From Apoderus coryli (taxonomy: Eukaryota; Arthropoda; Insecta; Coleoptera; Attelabidae), in assembly GCA_911728435.2 (NCBI GenBank), contig OU452204.1, positions 14,198,001-14,262,000 on the forward strand: a DNA stretch of 64,000 nt, read 5' to 3'. Each line of letters begins with the position of its first letter. Positions within the stretch are counted from its first letter, which is position 1. The notes beneath the pieces were generated by a model. That model worked only from the letters and a program-made list of their open reading frames with translations, searched no databases and was not told where the DNA came from. Positions 34,836-49,100 of the stretch are shown here, piece after piece. The translations under genes and the position numbers were made by a program.

Positions 34836-36994
34836 ATGGCGTGCGGCAAAAAAGTGACCTTGTTAGTAACTTTTTTTGTAATATTTTGTGCCTTTTTTGA
34901 TGTAAATGCCCAAAAAACTGTGATAGAATTAAACGAAGATAATTGGCGAGATATTTTGAATGGAGAATGGATGGTAGAGTTGTAAGTTAATAGTAAAAAT
35001 TAATAATTGTTTAGTTAAGTCCGTAAATATTCTTTGATTATAATAATCTTGATCGCGCTTTCGATTCAGTACTAATTTGGGCCAATAATAACTATTGAAC
35101 TTTTGTGTTGTAGTTCATTTCAATTCAGGGTTTTTATTCTACTACTCCTATAAAGTAGATTAAAACTTCGACTATTTATTAAATTGTATTTTTAAACATA
35201 TTTTATATAGTTACGCGCCATGGTGTCCAGCGTGTAAAGCACTAGAAGAAAAATGGAAAGAATTTGCGCAGTCTGGACCTTCAATAGGCATCAAAGTTGG
35301 GGCTGTAGATGTTACTGTGTCCCCAGGATTAAGTGGTAGATTTATGGTAACAGCTTTACCCACGATATTTCAGTAAGCTATACTAATTCGTGGTATTAAA
35401 CTGGTAACGTAACATACGAAAACAATTTTTTAAATTTCAGTGTGATCAATGGAGAATTTCGACAATACAAAGGAGCTCGTGATAAGGAAGCATTCCAACT
35501 CTTCGTTGAAGATAAAAAATGGGAGCAAGTAGAATCTATTTCGACTTGGAAATCGCCGAATTCACTCCAAATGGGTGTTGTATCTTCCTTTTTTAAACTG
35601 AGTCAGCTTTTGAGGGTAATTTTCCTTAATTATATCTATTTTATTAAAATAAAATTGTATGTATATTGCAGCAAATTCACAACAAATTTACTTATGAATA
35701 TGGTTTACCTGCCATTGCTTCGTATCTGATATTTGCTGTGGCTACAATCATATTGGGTGCTTGTTTAGGATTGGTACTAGTTTGTGCTATTGACTTAATT
35801 TATCCACCAAAAACAAATAAAAGGCGTTCTGACAAAAAAGACAAGAGTAGTGGAGATGAATTGGTAAGTTGTTAAATGTGTACATATTATAAAATGAATA
35901 AAAAACATACGCAGTGAATACTTAACTATTATAGGAAACAGCATAATATATCACAATACATATTAAATAATAATAATAAATAAATATGAAAGAGATGTCT
36001 TACCGTACCTAAAATGTATTTCTTAGAATCTCTTCAGTGTTACTCGGAAGTCGATTAGAATTGATATTGAAAAACAGTGGTCCCAAGTGTGATGGGGGAC
36101 TCTTGATGAAACTCTTATCTTAAAGACAAAAAACCTTTGATCCGCACTCAACCTTGTAATGTAGCTACCGATCTATTCAAGCAAGCATCGCTAATGCCAA
36201 CTGTGGCCTAGTGAATGTATGAATAAACTTTTAAGATTATCTTTCGATTGAGATAATCTTAAAACATTATTCATACACTTTCTAGAAAAATCGGTATACA
36301 TAGAATGTACCTCCGATTCACACTCCAAAGCGTTAAAAATAATGTTGGTATATTTCAATAGGTTTAGTTCAGCTGACTTTCTAGGCAAAAATTCATACTA
36401 CTACTACCTATGATAGTACCGCATAGTAGAACCTTACAACTTACAAGTCTCTTAAATATCTAAGATTTGTGCTTAAAGATTAGAATTGATTAATAAGATG
36501 AAAATGTCTCGTCACTAGAAAACTGCAATGTCGCAATAAATTTTGAGGACTTTTATTTGGGTCCAATGTTGAAAGAAGTGCATATCTTTTTGATACTGAA
36601 ATCTGCCAACTGCTAAGGCATTAAGTTATTTAATGAAGGCAGAAATAGTTCACGTATGTTAAATTTAAATTAAATGTATAAGAATATATTTTTGAACACG
36701 TTGTAAAATGTTTAAGCTGCTGACTTGGTTATATTAACAATTTTTATATCATGAATTTGACTGATTTTTTTAAACCTTGACTTTCTTTTTGAAATTGTTT
36801 CTGATTAACTGTTTATAACGTCTGGGTATTTCACTACTTCTATAATATCATCTTCATTTCAGCCTGATGAAGATATTAAAGATGATCTAGTCGATGATGC
36901 CAGTCAATCAGGAGTTGACCACAATTCCGGTACTGATTCAGAAGTGCAAAATTCGCCGAAAGTGAAGAAACGTAAAAACAGGCTTGATATGTGA
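34836..36994 (+). CDS. TMX1: TMX1-like thioredoxin-related transmembrane protein, five exons
   Basis: ER-membrane protein disulfide isomerase. Exons: 34836-34981, 35211-35372, 35441-35615, 35672-35863, 36863-36994. All GT-AG, phases match, 268 residues. A signal peptide (VTLLVTFFVIFCAFFDVNA, about 7-25) precedes a thioredoxin fold with the active site WCPAC (CPAC, as in TMX1) and the cis-proline region TALPTIF. One helix (YLIFAVATIILGACLGLVLV, about 183-202) is followed by a charged cytosolic tail with acidic and basic runs (KKRKNRLDM at the C-terminus). The length is close to vertebrate TMX1. If the donor at 35864 is ignored, the frame stops after VSC, a possible short form. Confidence 0.9.
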
Positions 36995-37219
36995 TGAGGT
37001 ATCGGATAATAATAACATCGTACAAGAAAAAAGGTAGAATTCCTAATAATGGCTCTATTTTTACGTAACACGTAGATATTTATTTTTGTTTATTTTTTGA
37101 TGAGAATTTGATGCTTTTAATAATTTATATATTATTGTTAACCGTAAAAAAATTAAATATATTTTATATAAAAATTAATATTTGCAATATCTAAAAAGAC
37201 TTCTCTATTAGTACCTTAT

Positions 37220-37907
37220 ACTATGTCCGCGAAAAAGTCCGCATCAAATGACATTTTCTTTTATCATTGGAGATACCTAATTTAATGACGTTTTTGTTTG
37301 TCAAAAAACCAAAATGAGGTATACCCACTGACTTCTACATACTGTATTATTTACATTCAAACAGTGGCGGTTTGTCCCAGTTTACTGTGGTGAAACGTGA
37401 AGCATAAAAAAAAGTAAAGTCTTCTATGCTATGCTTACTTCAATTAAACGCTGGCAACTATGTTTATATGAAGGGCGACACCCGGCCGTCAGGTGGTTGT
37501 ATCTTGTTGTATATTGAGTTTTTATTTTAGCCTCTGCCTTTGTTCCACGTTTAGATTTAGTTGTCTATCTCTTTTGCAGGTGTTTGGGACAAAACAAAAT
37601 ATATTTTATGAAATGTGTGATCTATTCTCGAAGTCAGTGGGTATACCATAGTAGTTGCGCGACTTACTTTACCTGTCAAATTTGACAGATTGTGTAACAT
37701 CAAATAAGAGTCACCCACGTTCCTTTTACAAATTTGATTTGACAGTTAAAATGAGAAATTAACCTAAAAATGTTTCATAACTAATGATATGTTTGACAGT
37801 TTGTTGTTGTTGTTTTATAAAAATTGGAAGCAGGTAATTCGCGCAACTATACTTTTTTCTAATAATACGAGACAATCCAATTTGATGTGACTTTTTGCGG
37901 ACATGGT
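37220..37907. mobile_element. Non-autonomous TIR element downstream of TMX1
   Basis: ACTATGTCCGCGAAAAAGTC at the left against ACCATGTCCGCAAAAAGTCA read from the right end in complement; flanking TA/AT. An inner inverted pair (GGTATACCCACTGACTTC and its complement near 37630) adds a second fold. No coding frame. Confidence 0.78.
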
Positions 37908-40900
37908 ATATTAATGGTTGTGTTAAATATAATTATTAATCAATATTTAATTATTAATACTCACTATAAAATAAATTGTAAATACATTATAACGTACCTA
38001 CTATAAGTTTTATTCTAATATCTCTTCTACTAAGTCATCCAATAAAATTACTTTTAAAGTTTTTAAAAGAAATAAAATACCATAAAAAATGTTTTAACTG
38101 GCAGTCTTAAATTTTGAGGACCGTTTTACTAATAGTCAGGTATATAAAGTAGTAGAAGATACGTTTCTGGGAAGGCAATGACTCGCCACGGACAACAGTT
38201 CAGTTAAATTTAAATATTTCGATCTTCTTTTTTGTTGACCGAAAATGAGGAAGTTATAATATGATCCAGCATTTCGCAAAACTGGAATTCGATTATATTG
38301 TTGGATATACTAGGGGAGCTTTTTATCTGGGAACAGTATTTTAAATGGGTCGCATTTAGGAAAAAGTTTTAAAGGAGAGTTGTAGGGTTTTAAAAGGACT
38401 GTCCACAAATATATATGTATATATATATATAATTTGTGAGTGACAGTGTATTATTAACACGATAATAGGTTTTCCTAAAATATTTTCAATAACATCAATT
38501 TCAAGTTAATAACCAACATGTTAAGTGTAATAGGAATAAAAGTCGATCCTCGAAAAAGCTACGAGTACATTGCAATGGACAGAAATTTTTATTGTTTATA
38601 ATTAATACATCCAGGTCATCTCGTGAAAACTATCTAAAATTAAAATTTTTTCAAATCAAATACATCACAGTATTATTATTTGACAAAATTTTTAATTTTA
38701 CATAACATTTACGTAACACCACTGATGATGGAGTTATAAGCCCCTAAACATGTTTGGTAGATCCAGTAATATATTGAATTTATTTCGTGAAGGATCGGCA
38801 AAAGCCTTATATGTAATAGGAATAAAAATTCCTATTACATATAATTTACTGCACTCCATAATGGACTACTTCTTTAAAATCAACTATTTAGGTTCTCAAT
38901 ATTCCCCGTTTTCTTCTGGTGTTTCGTCTTCTCGGTAGCCGTTTTATCAATATTTTCTAATACACAATAATTGGAGTAATTGTCACCTTAAATTAAATAA
39001 ATAAAATGATGCGAAAATTGGGGGCTACTGGTTTTGCTACCACTCTTTGCCTCAAATTTTAGTAAAGTGTCAACTGATAATATTACAAGAATTTTGTTCA
39101 CCAACCAGCTTTGTCAATATTTATAATAAATAAAACAATTCTTACTCCACAATATTGAACTTTATTATTGCTAAAAATTCCTAAGTTTTATTATATTTAC
39201 GGCATTCGTCTTCAAGTATAGAGTACTTCGTTAAAATGTCAATATATTATGTTTTTATACATGGCAATAATTCTTTGGGTTTAGGTTCGTTCGATTATTG
39301 ATTTCAAAAAATAGTTTTCGGTGTATAATATTCATGCATACCGGGCAGTTATTAATCGCTCGCCCCCAGTATTTTCTTGTACATCCTACTCCTACATTGA
39401 GTGAAATGTAGATATCGCCTAGCCACATGTCATCTATTATCCTAAAGTTAAGGTTTTAATATTATTTTACTGCCATTGAATTTAGCAAAAAATATGAGTT
39501 AGCTCTCCTTAAGTGTTTGTTTGGAGCTCTCCTGGCACTTCCACTGTCGCGAGTTTATTGTTATTGCCACTAACTTCTAAAAGTAACGGTTTCGATGCCG
39601 ATAGTTTCGATTTATCTTTTGAACTGCTGCTGCTTTTTAATAAACTGATCTTCTTTGACTGTTGGATGCAAATAAAAAAGTAAAAATGTTAAAACTAATG
39701 ACATCCACATATAGCTCGAAACTATCGACAACTGAACCACGTCAGGGAAGAATCCAACTGTAACAAGTGATACGTCAATTATTAATGTATTCAACAGTTA
39801 CTACAAGTTAAACTATACAAAGTTTCATATTTTCTTCAAAATAATGGGATCCAATTAATTTATTACATTTTTTAAGGATAAATAACTCACTCGGTCAATA
39901 AGCTACAAAGTCAGTCCATGTGTATTTTAAAAATATGTTCGTTATTTATTTAGTATTACATAAATAAGACTGTTTTCAAATTATGTATTTGTTTTTTAAA
40001 ATAATTTTCAAATTATGTATTTGTTTTTTAACATAATCTCTCTATATTTTCATTCCAAAAAAAGGTTGTGTATCGTTCAGGCTTGTTCATTGAAACAATA
40101 TATTTTTTTTCTCACAACTAAAATTGATTTATTGAGTTTTTGTATTTAATAAGCCTTTAAATGCAGCTTCATGTATTGTAAATGTATTTTTATTGTACAG
40201 AAGATAATATGTAAACTGTTCTTAAGATTTTTTTATAAATAAAATTATTAATTTTTAATACTATTTTACTCTGTACAATTATTTCTCCTTTCTCCATTCT
40301 AGCTATGCATGATGGAAAAATCGGTATTTCTAGAAAAAGCAGGCATCGAAATTGCTTCAGGTAAAACTTGAAATTTGACAACATTAATAAAATAGTTTCA
40401 ATAAGCGGCGAGAAGACTACAAGTTTCAGTTCTTTTTTGACAACCTTTCCTGATCGATATAAGCTCCAACCTTTTTGAGTTCAAATTATCTGTTCTTTCT
40501 TACTCACAATGCCCAGTTGGTGCATTATTTACCTGTCGTTTGAAAGCTTCATTTTGGACTTTTTCACGCAAAAGGGGCTTAAAGACTTCCTGAACCCATT
40601 TCATTGGTGTTATGAAAGGTTTTTTGTTTTAGTTTATTATCATTTACTTTTTTAAATTTAAGATTCTCGTATATCAAGATTTAATTTGCAAATCAGGTAG
40701 TTAGAAACAGTTCAGAAATAAGCTGTAAGCTTAGGTACTGTCCATAAGCATTATACGTTGGTTATAATATGAAACAACATCTTTATTTTTTTTTTAAATA
40801 ATTTTAATATACATATATTTTTAGATAAAATTTCTTGGGGAATATTGTAGCCCTCATAAGATATAATGATATATCGAAAGCTTGGCATAGTAAGAAAAAG

Positions 40901-41290
40901 TTTTATTTCAAGCATTAAAGACTGAACATCGCAAGAAATTTTATCTACCAACATAGTCAGTCAAGACTAATAATCAACATATATTTTTACATACATACAA
41001 CATACATTATTGTCAAAAGTATAGGAAAAAGTAATGCATAAAATGTAAGTAGGTATATGAAATAGTGGATATTTGACACATCGTAAACATAGTACTTAGG
41101 TATAAAATAGTGACAGATATACAGTGTAAAATAGTTGACCCTGTAGGTGGTTATTTAAGAGTTAAGCTATAGCTTAAATTCAGTTTGGTCAGTTCTTTAA
41201 GCCTTAATTACAATATCGAAGAAATGACTAACTATTTTATGAGTTGCTTCATGTCACAAGACTTTATATTTAAAATTTATCTGCAACTCA
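37908..41290. other. No gene recognised
   Basis: AT-rich. Contains a small palindrome at about 38815-38842 (AATAGGAATAAAAATTCCTATT) and a CTGATGA motif at 38722, plus a 21-bp tandem duplication near 39976-40030 (TTTTCAAATTATGTATTTG). No coding or RNA feature was supported. Confidence 0.45.
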
Positions 41291-41838
41291 TCAGTGGTGG
41301 TAGGCAGGTATGTGACACAAATTCCAAATACATCGAAACGGTTCCCACCATGCATGTCGCCTGACCAGGCATTTCATATTGTAAACATTAATTTGTCTCC
41401 ATGTAAAGGTAAAATTGATACAAATGATCAAATTCATCATGGGGGTACAAGAAAGAAATTACGATACTGCCGGCTGTTCACCGTTGTTTCCCATTTGTAC
41501 CTCGATCAACAGTTCGTTGGAAACTCTTTCTGTTGTCTCTCATTTAGCCACTCCCTAACATATACCTTGGGGGGGCTTTCATAAGAAAGGGGTGTTTTTT
41601 TAGAGGCGGAGAACTTGGCAACACTATTTTCTGTGACAGCCGATTTGACGATTCTTGGTTGTTTTGAGGTTAGTTTTGTTTGGCAATTCAACTTGAATGA
41701 GACTCACGCCGGAACAACGTTTGCAAATGGCTCAAATTTATTTCTAAAATACATCGGGCGTTACGTGAGTTTTATGGTCTTCATAATCGTCCTTCAGAGC
41801 GATTATTTCGAGAAACTGGCTTGTTTACACTAATCGAT

Positions 41839-42134
41839 AAAATTGCTGGAACATTTCGCAGGGAGGACTTCACAAACAGAAACTTCAACTATTACTCTAT
41901 ATGCGACGTTTCGCCCTTATTGCCGCTTCTTCAGGCACTTAAAGTTCTATAGAATTAATTGATGCACCTACTGTGTTATGTTTTTACTGTATTGTGTAGT
42001 ATATTTGTGTATTCTCCAACTAACTTTAAGTGCCTGAAGAAGCGGCAATAAAGGCTCTGAAACGTCGCATATAGAGTAATAGTTGAAGTTTCTGTTTGGA
42101 AAGTCCTCTTCCCTACGAAATTTTCCAGCAATTT
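41839..42134. mobile_element. Foldback MITE carrying a CTGAAGA...GAAACG motif in each arm
   Basis: Arms of about 105-115 bp (AAAATTGCTGGAA ... CTTCAACTATTACTCTATAT) mirror each other around about 41985. Each arm holds CCTGAAGAAGCGGCAATAA followed by GAAACGTCGC. Confidence 0.85.
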
Positions 42135-42179
42135 TATGTTTGAGAAGGACACGAATAGTGAGAACTAATCGATAATATC

Positions 42180-42960
42180 CATCCCGTAAGACATCGTACG
42201 GTGTTTACACTACAAGAGATTGCTGGTGTGCTCAACATTTAAACTTGGATCTTGGTTTGCGTGATTACCAGATTTAACTTGTGCAGGAATTGAACCTACA
42301 CGATCATCTTTCGCGCCGTGCATTTGGTGAATGGGCCGACGAAAACATTGCAATTGATCCACAATTTCATCGCAAATTTTGCTCAGTTATGAAGCACACT
42401 TTTGTTTAAATAGTTATGTCAAAAACAGAATTGCTGAATTTGGAGCGATGATAATCCACAAGCCATTGTCGAAACACCATTACATACAGAAAGTCACCGT
42501 TTTGTGTTGGGTTGTATATATGGGCCGGTGGAATTATTGGTTCCTGGTCTTAAAAAATGCTGATGGTCAGAATGTTACAATCAACGGTGAGCGGTACAGA
42601 GACATGATTATTACCTTTTTCGTGCCTCAATTGGCAGGCATTAATGTTACAGACATGTGGTTTCAGCAGGACGATGCCACATGCCACACAGCGCGGGATA
42701 CATTAATTTGCTGCAAGAAACATTTGACCAACGATTATTTTTTTGGGGATATGTAAAGTTGCATGTCTACGTCGATAAACCAGAAACAATTGAGCACTTG
42801 GAAGCCAACATTGGACGTGTTATTGCTACCAGCCTGCTTTATTGCAAAGGATGTTTGAAAATTGGACCTCTAGATTACGCCATGTACCGCCAGCTGCGGC
42901 GGCCACTTGCCCGAAATCATATTCAAACAATGCCAAATATTTGTATGTGCCCATAAGGGG
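42180..42960 (+). pseudogene. Tc1/mariner-superfamily DDE transposase relic
   Basis: Shifting plus frames read SRRAFGEWADEN near 42318, then KVTVLCWVVYMGRWNYW, NADGQNVTINGERYRDMI, FFVPQLAGINVTDMWFQQDD (the middle catalytic Asp region, WFQQDGA in active relatives) and, after a frameshift near 42725, WGYVKLHVYVDKPETIEHLE. The D and E blocks are recognisable; the segment carrying the first catalytic Asp is frameshifted. A foldback MITE has inserted just upstream. It is not functional. Confidence 0.78.
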
Positions 42961-44270
42961 TTGTTCAAACTTTTGTAATCAAGGCTTTACTAAATATTCG
43001 AAATTCATTCATATAATTTTAATTTTTTGGTTAATTTGTTTTGTGTAAATTCCCACTGATGAATTCAGTGTAAAGAAATTTTTGAATAGAATTAGCCGAT
43101 ACTTGTTGGAAATTCATTATAACTGCGTAAAATAAAACAACAACAACAACAAAGAAATTTTAGCTAGTTGGCACTATGAATCTGTGTTCTATGTTGAAGT
43201 GGTTTGTATGATAATACTTCTTACTACTTAAATACAGGGTGAACCACATTCAGTTTCGTCATAGCATTGTAACTTTCGTGATAATGTGTATTTTTTAAAT
43301 ACCTTTTTTCTAATTATCTTAACGAAAGCATTTTAATTAGAAAGTTCCAACATAATACTTTGAGTAAATTAGATGAATGGATTGCGAATATTTTATTCAG
43401 AATCCAGATTTATAGCATAGTATAAATAGTAAATTGGTAGTATTGTGATAAATTTTAATAGAAACATTATATAATATTAGATAGTAAAAATAGGAAATAC
43501 TTATTCTAATCAAGAGTATATAACTATTTAATTTTTGTTATTTTTTTTAGTTATTTTATGGAAGGATTATTTACTTAGTATATTTATATTTTAATTAGGT
43601 ATTTACAATATAATTCCTTATTTTCTTAATTCTTATTACATTATTGTTACACTAAATTAGTATGAAATTATACAATTCGAAAATTATTTACAAATATTTC
43701 TTGCAGAGATTACAAAGTACCTAGGAGTAAAGGCTTTGAGCTTTTTTAAGTACCAAGAATCGTCCTGACGCAAAACAAAATAAAATTTAAGGTGAAGTTT
43801 ACTACTGCGTATACAGTTTGCTTCTATTACAAGCACTTTCAATTTAGAATTTAGTGGGTAAGATGTCAAATAATTTTTTAGGGAAAAACGAAAACAAATC
43901 TGACACTTTTATATATTGCTACATAATTTTTTGAAAACTGGATAACCTTATAGCGAATGCAAGCTGGATTTCTGAAATAAACTCCAAACTGATTTCTTTC
44001 AACCAAATGTCCTAGGAAATCAACCATCTTTTTTGGAAGGGCTCCGATCAACAAAAACCCCGCGTTCACCTGCAATCGTATTAGCTTATTGTGACAAAAT
44101 CTCCGTATTATTATGCTACCGAACTCAATCCAGCAGCCTTGTACCTCCCATTTACTTGTGGCATTCAGTTGGGTGACAATGTCTGCTGGCCTATCAGACA
44201 CTTGTACAAAAAAATAGCGTGGCTCCTTCGTAGTAAGGTATGCTGTCTCAACTGCTCGCATCTAACCTTT
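42961..44270. other. No gene recognised
   Basis: Contains a (CAA)n tract near 43136-43151. A 127-codon minus frame (43878-44261) was not recognised; it sits directly 3' of the reverse-transcriptase debris at 44.3-45.0 kb on the same strand and may be its non-coding tail. Confidence 0.4.
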
Positions 44271-44329
44271 GCTTAATAATAGCAGTTTGTCAGTGCGCTG
44301 TTGTTGCTCCAGTTATTGACTATCATGTT

Positions 44330-45010
44330 CCTGCTTAGGTATATTCCAAATATTCCTGGTGGTTGTTTTTCGTCCAGCTTTTCAGGAGCTCCTGTATTCA
44401 GACAAGTTCCTGAAACCGATATGAGGTTAACCCTGTTATGATCCGCCAAAGCCCTGAGTTCTTTTTAGCATTTTCACACCAGTTTAATTTTTGACTTTAG
44501 AGTTCTTTAGAGGTAAGCTGATTTATCTTGGTCCACCAAACCGGGGACGGATATGTTATCATAGGTCGGAGTACCACAGCGTACAGTCGCAGTGCATCAT
44601 CTTGGGATTCAGTCCCATGTCTCCTCTGTTACGCTTTGAAGGAACAGTGGTCAGAATCTCACGGTTTTCTACCTCCCTGTAAAAACTGTAGTCCATGTTT
44701 CACACTCAAGGGCCGGTTGTATACGTTCGCTTCTCTATATTGCTAAAGTTTCCCTGAACTATGACTAGGTCATCTGCGAAACCCAGAACCCGAAAGCTTT
44801 CACTTGCTAGCTCATCTATAACAAGGATCCACATTAGAGCAGGTAACACTCCCCCCTGCGGAAACCTCATACAGGCATTGCTATTATTGAGGTACCTACA
44901 TACCCTTCTTCGCTTAAGCATGCTCAGTGCTTACAGGATTGAGGTCGTTAGCACGTTGTCGAAGACGATCTTCTAGGAATTTTGCAAGCAGAACCTCCCT
45001 AGTTTCTAGA
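44330..45010 (-). pseudogene. R1/jockey-type retrotransposon fragment (RT end and RNase H)
   Basis: Minus strand, high to low coordinate: a core reading FPQGGVLPALMWILVIDEL and GFADDLVIV (44921-44706), then LYAVVLRPMITYPSPVWW near 44590-44530 in another frame, then an RNase-H-like stretch near 44470-44370. The order is that of an R1-like ORF2. Frameshifts and stops throughout. Confidence 0.7.
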
Positions 45011-46160
45011 GCTTTACTAGCTAATTGATGTAGAGCTGTCTCAGTCGACATACCGCATCTAATTGGTATATTTTATAATAATACTCATTAAATTAAGAAA
45101 CATCTGTTAAATGAGATTTTCAATATTAAATATCGTTCCTAAACAAAACATTGAAAGAAAAATTAAGAAGTTATTTAAGGAAAGCTTTAGTTTTTTGATC
45201 ACTTGTTTTGTATTCTTAGTAGAATTAGCCTCTTTTAAAATATGAAATATTGGCATACTTTGAAGAGATATTTGAAATAGTCGTTTCAATTTGTCCAATA
45301 GTGTACATATGACAATATTGTTTGAGACTTTATGAGCTCTTTTCAAGCATAATTGGTGCAACAGGTAGATGTAGATTGCACGTAATAATTTAAAACTGGT
45401 TCAATATAGTTTTTTGTTCGATTCTTTTGTATTTTGATTATAAACTCTACAATTCTATTCTATTGAAAACGTTGAGCTTAAATTTTTACATTTATGTGAA
45501 AAATTAATATTATAAATACTTGGCCCACGTGAATTTCTTATCTTTGATTAAAACAATTCTCTAACGTCAACTTTATACTTAACAATATCAGCCATCACGG
45601 AATTTGGAGTTATTCTCACTTTTTCAAAAGTGAAATGTTGATAAGGATGTCACAAAAACTTCTAATAATTTATAATTGGAGTTTAGTAGGTATCTTAGTT
45701 TTATTTTTATCCTCATGTTTATCGAAGTTAACTAATTATACTCTTTGAACAACAGTTCATTGTTATTTGACTAAATTAAACAGCTTTTAATCACATTGTT
45801 TAGCTGAAAATAGGTATAACAGGCTTAAAGTCTATTGTAACACCCCTCGATTAATAATTATAATGTTCATACAACAATTTCCATGATAGTCGCATCACCT
45901 TTGTCGCTTTTACAATAAACTAATTTTAACACTTAGGCCGAATTTATACAACATAAGCATATCCATAACTAAGTTATACATGATTCATAACTTTAAGTAG
46001 AGTCTTAATTGTAAATTAACAAATTAAAATTATTACATACAAAATTTGTACAAAGTCAAAATTTGATAGATATGCTTATATATTGTATACACCTAGCCTT
46101 AATCCGATATCCTTAAACGTAATGCCTACACGCATCTAATTTACTAGAATTGTCATTAAG
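45011..46160. other. No gene recognised; probably 3' UTR or flank of the RGK gene
   Basis: AT-rich. Inverted pair AAGCATATC (45955) and GATATGCTTAT (46072) around the middle. The RGK stop codon is at 46161-46163, so part of this is likely its 3' UTR, but no clear AATAAA was found near by on the minus strand. Confidence 0.4.
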
Positions 46161-49100
46161 CTAAAGGATATGTAAATTTTCACAGTTTTTAAACTTCGAA
46201 TCTTCCTTGCCAAACAGCCACGTAAACATTTGTCTTGCCTTCATACTGGCCTTTACCACTCCCCGACTTTTGTACCATTGGTGTTGATGTCCTACATCGT
46301 CATAATTGTGAACCTTTAGCCGAATTTGTGTTAAGATTCCGACGAGTAGTTCATCTACGTTGTGGTTGATACCAACAGAGATCTCGATGAATTTTGAGCG
46401 GAAGGTGCATGCCAAACATTTTCCATCTGAAATTGAAGTTAGAATTATGTTAAACTATTTGATTTTGAAAACTATGTGATATTGGGCATTGAACACAAAG
46501 AAAGATCGAGACTCTTCAAGGAAATGGTGTACATCAATAAGGAGCCCGATGCCATTAATAATCAGAGAGACATTAACGGTTTGAGTGTCATTTACACTGG
46601 CTTAATTAAAACATAACAAAATGGTTGACCTACGCCTATGAGTTACTTTAGTTCTTTTTATGATATCTATTTTATCTACTTACTTTTTTATGATCTGTGT
46701 GGTGAGAGAATTCCCATCTCTCATTGACACTGTGAATATTAATTTTATTATATTTTGTTCTATTTAGCTGTTATAGGTTCGAAAACAATGTTAATATTTT
46801 TAGGGAATTTGACCAGATTTTCTATGGTAGGTATTAGACTCTGTGTCAATATAATCTAATTTTTTAAAATGTTATGTTAGTCTGCTTGGTCATCGTCCTT
46901 TTGTTGAGTGTTTTTATTTATATAACTTTTGCTTTATTGAGGTTTTGTGTTTTTTGTAGCCTGATGATGTGCATATATTGCACGAAACGTTGCAATAGAA
47001 TTTAAAATTCAGAAACACTGAGTTTAGATTTTGTCCCAATACCCAAGAAAACTTGATAAATTAAACTATTTTTGTGATTTAGATAAAACTAGAATCGCAC
47101 AATTACTCAATATGCTGGGTTAATTAAAAAATGACGGTGGTCAACAAAAGAGGATTGCGTAGTTGTTTAGTTCTGTTTTGTCTAAACAATATACTGTATG
47201 ATATATAATTCAGGAATATACACTGGCTTTGGTAGGATGCTGGTCCTTATGAGACTCGACGGAGTTTATTTTGATACTCTGATTTTGTGTTGGCCAATTT
47301 AAGTTTAGCAGATAGTGAGAAACAGGAACGTTGTCAGATGATTGAAAATCAAATTTTGCAGCACCAAACCAGCTAATATATCTGATGAGAAAATATAATC
47401 TTGACTCAAATTTTCAAACCAGTCGTAGCTGATAACCAGTATGGGTTTTTATTTGGTAGGTATACTGAACGTAATCTTCTGGTCTTACAGATTTCTTGAG
47501 TAATGCAGTTAACCTAGTGCTCAGTAACTGTAGTTTCTCATGTTATGACGTCATCTTGTAGGTGCAGGTTTCCTCAGGATAATCTTGAACCTCTATTGAT
47601 TAATATATTCCGGCTTGTACAATTTCTCCACCAAAACGAGTTGTAGAAGAAATTTGTGTGAGAGGAACGGTATGTCCTATCTTATATCAATTTTAAAGTT
47701 TGTGGGTGTCGAGAAGTCTCATGGACACTCGTCTAAAGAGGCAGTCCATTTGGGTATGCCACATAAGACTATATTGGGGCAATTACTGTTCAGCATTTAT
47801 ACTTCAAATATCGGTTCATCCTTAAAGTACTGTAAAATTCACTTATTTGCACTGCTGACGACACGCAGATTTACTACTGTTTTTACCTTCATGAGGCTGC
47901 GATATCATAAGATAGGATTAATCAGGATCTCCAGCGTGTAGTTTTTTTTTCAGAGGCTCACCAGTTGAAACTTAACCTACTAAAATCATCAGTGAGGGTT
48001 TTTGGTGAAAGCGGAGAGTTCGTTTAATATTAAACTTGGTACCGGCTGAGGTTTTCTTCCTGTTCTAGGGATTTGGGTCTACAAATCGACACGACGCGAC
48101 GACGACGCATACAAAGATGCTTATAGCATCGTTTTCTATTATAGCATGCTTATGAGCGACAAATTTAAATATAAGTACGTATAATTGTTTCAAGTTATAA
48201 TGTAGGTTAGGGTTAGATAAGAATCTTTCTGAGATTGCTTCCAATCCTTTTTGTAATTTGCTTAAATAGCATAAAATGTTGATCATACCGATCAACATTT
48301 TAGTTTTAGTTTGTAAATTTAGTATGAAATTGCAAATAAATGAATATAATCAAATATCAGTTGCAATGGCCCTATGTTGAGATCTGCCGATACAGTTTTT
48401 TGATACTGCATTTAAGCTGTTACTATTTCTATAATGAAGAACCAATTCCAAAAACTTGGTGGTGTATTCTATTTGTGATTACAAAACTATGGTGCAATTA
48501 TGGCAGATGCTTCATCATTGTCTGCTTAAAATAAACAGTAAAGTTCATTGTCCTTCCCAGAATTGGAATTCGCTTTTTATTAGACATAGACGAAGTTGCC
48601 ATCAGAAAATTCACAGAAACGTACACACCTTGCATTTCTACTGCTGTATTGTCGACATTCTTTAAACGGTTTATGGATATTACATTTTAATTTCAATTCA
48701 ATACTTCGTAAAAACTTCTTTTTTTTTTTTACTTTTGTTGTGTTTGAAAATTTACCTTGTGTGGAAACTGCTCTACTCCTTGCCAAATCAATTTTGTTAG
48801 CCACTAGAATAGCCGGCCGCATTCTCAAGAGATCTGCATCCTGTAAACTAGTTAGTTCCGCTTCTGCTTTGAGAAAACTCGCTTTGTCTACTACGGAATA
48901 GAGAACTACAAAAGCGTCTGGAGGATGAGCTCTGTCTATCTCCTAAAACAAAATAAATGGTATATTATAAATAATTATTATAGAAAATATATTTTATTAT
49001 ATTGAGAATGGCTGACAAGCTTTTAGCTTAGTAATTCTCAAATAGTAGAAAGGGTTTAGTTAAGTATGTTTTATTATGTTGGGAATTTCTACTATATATT

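Noticed and set aside
46955..46998. Active hammerhead ribozyme
   Set aside because: One extra base between CTGATGA and stem II, and no NUH cleavage triplet with closing stems could be found.
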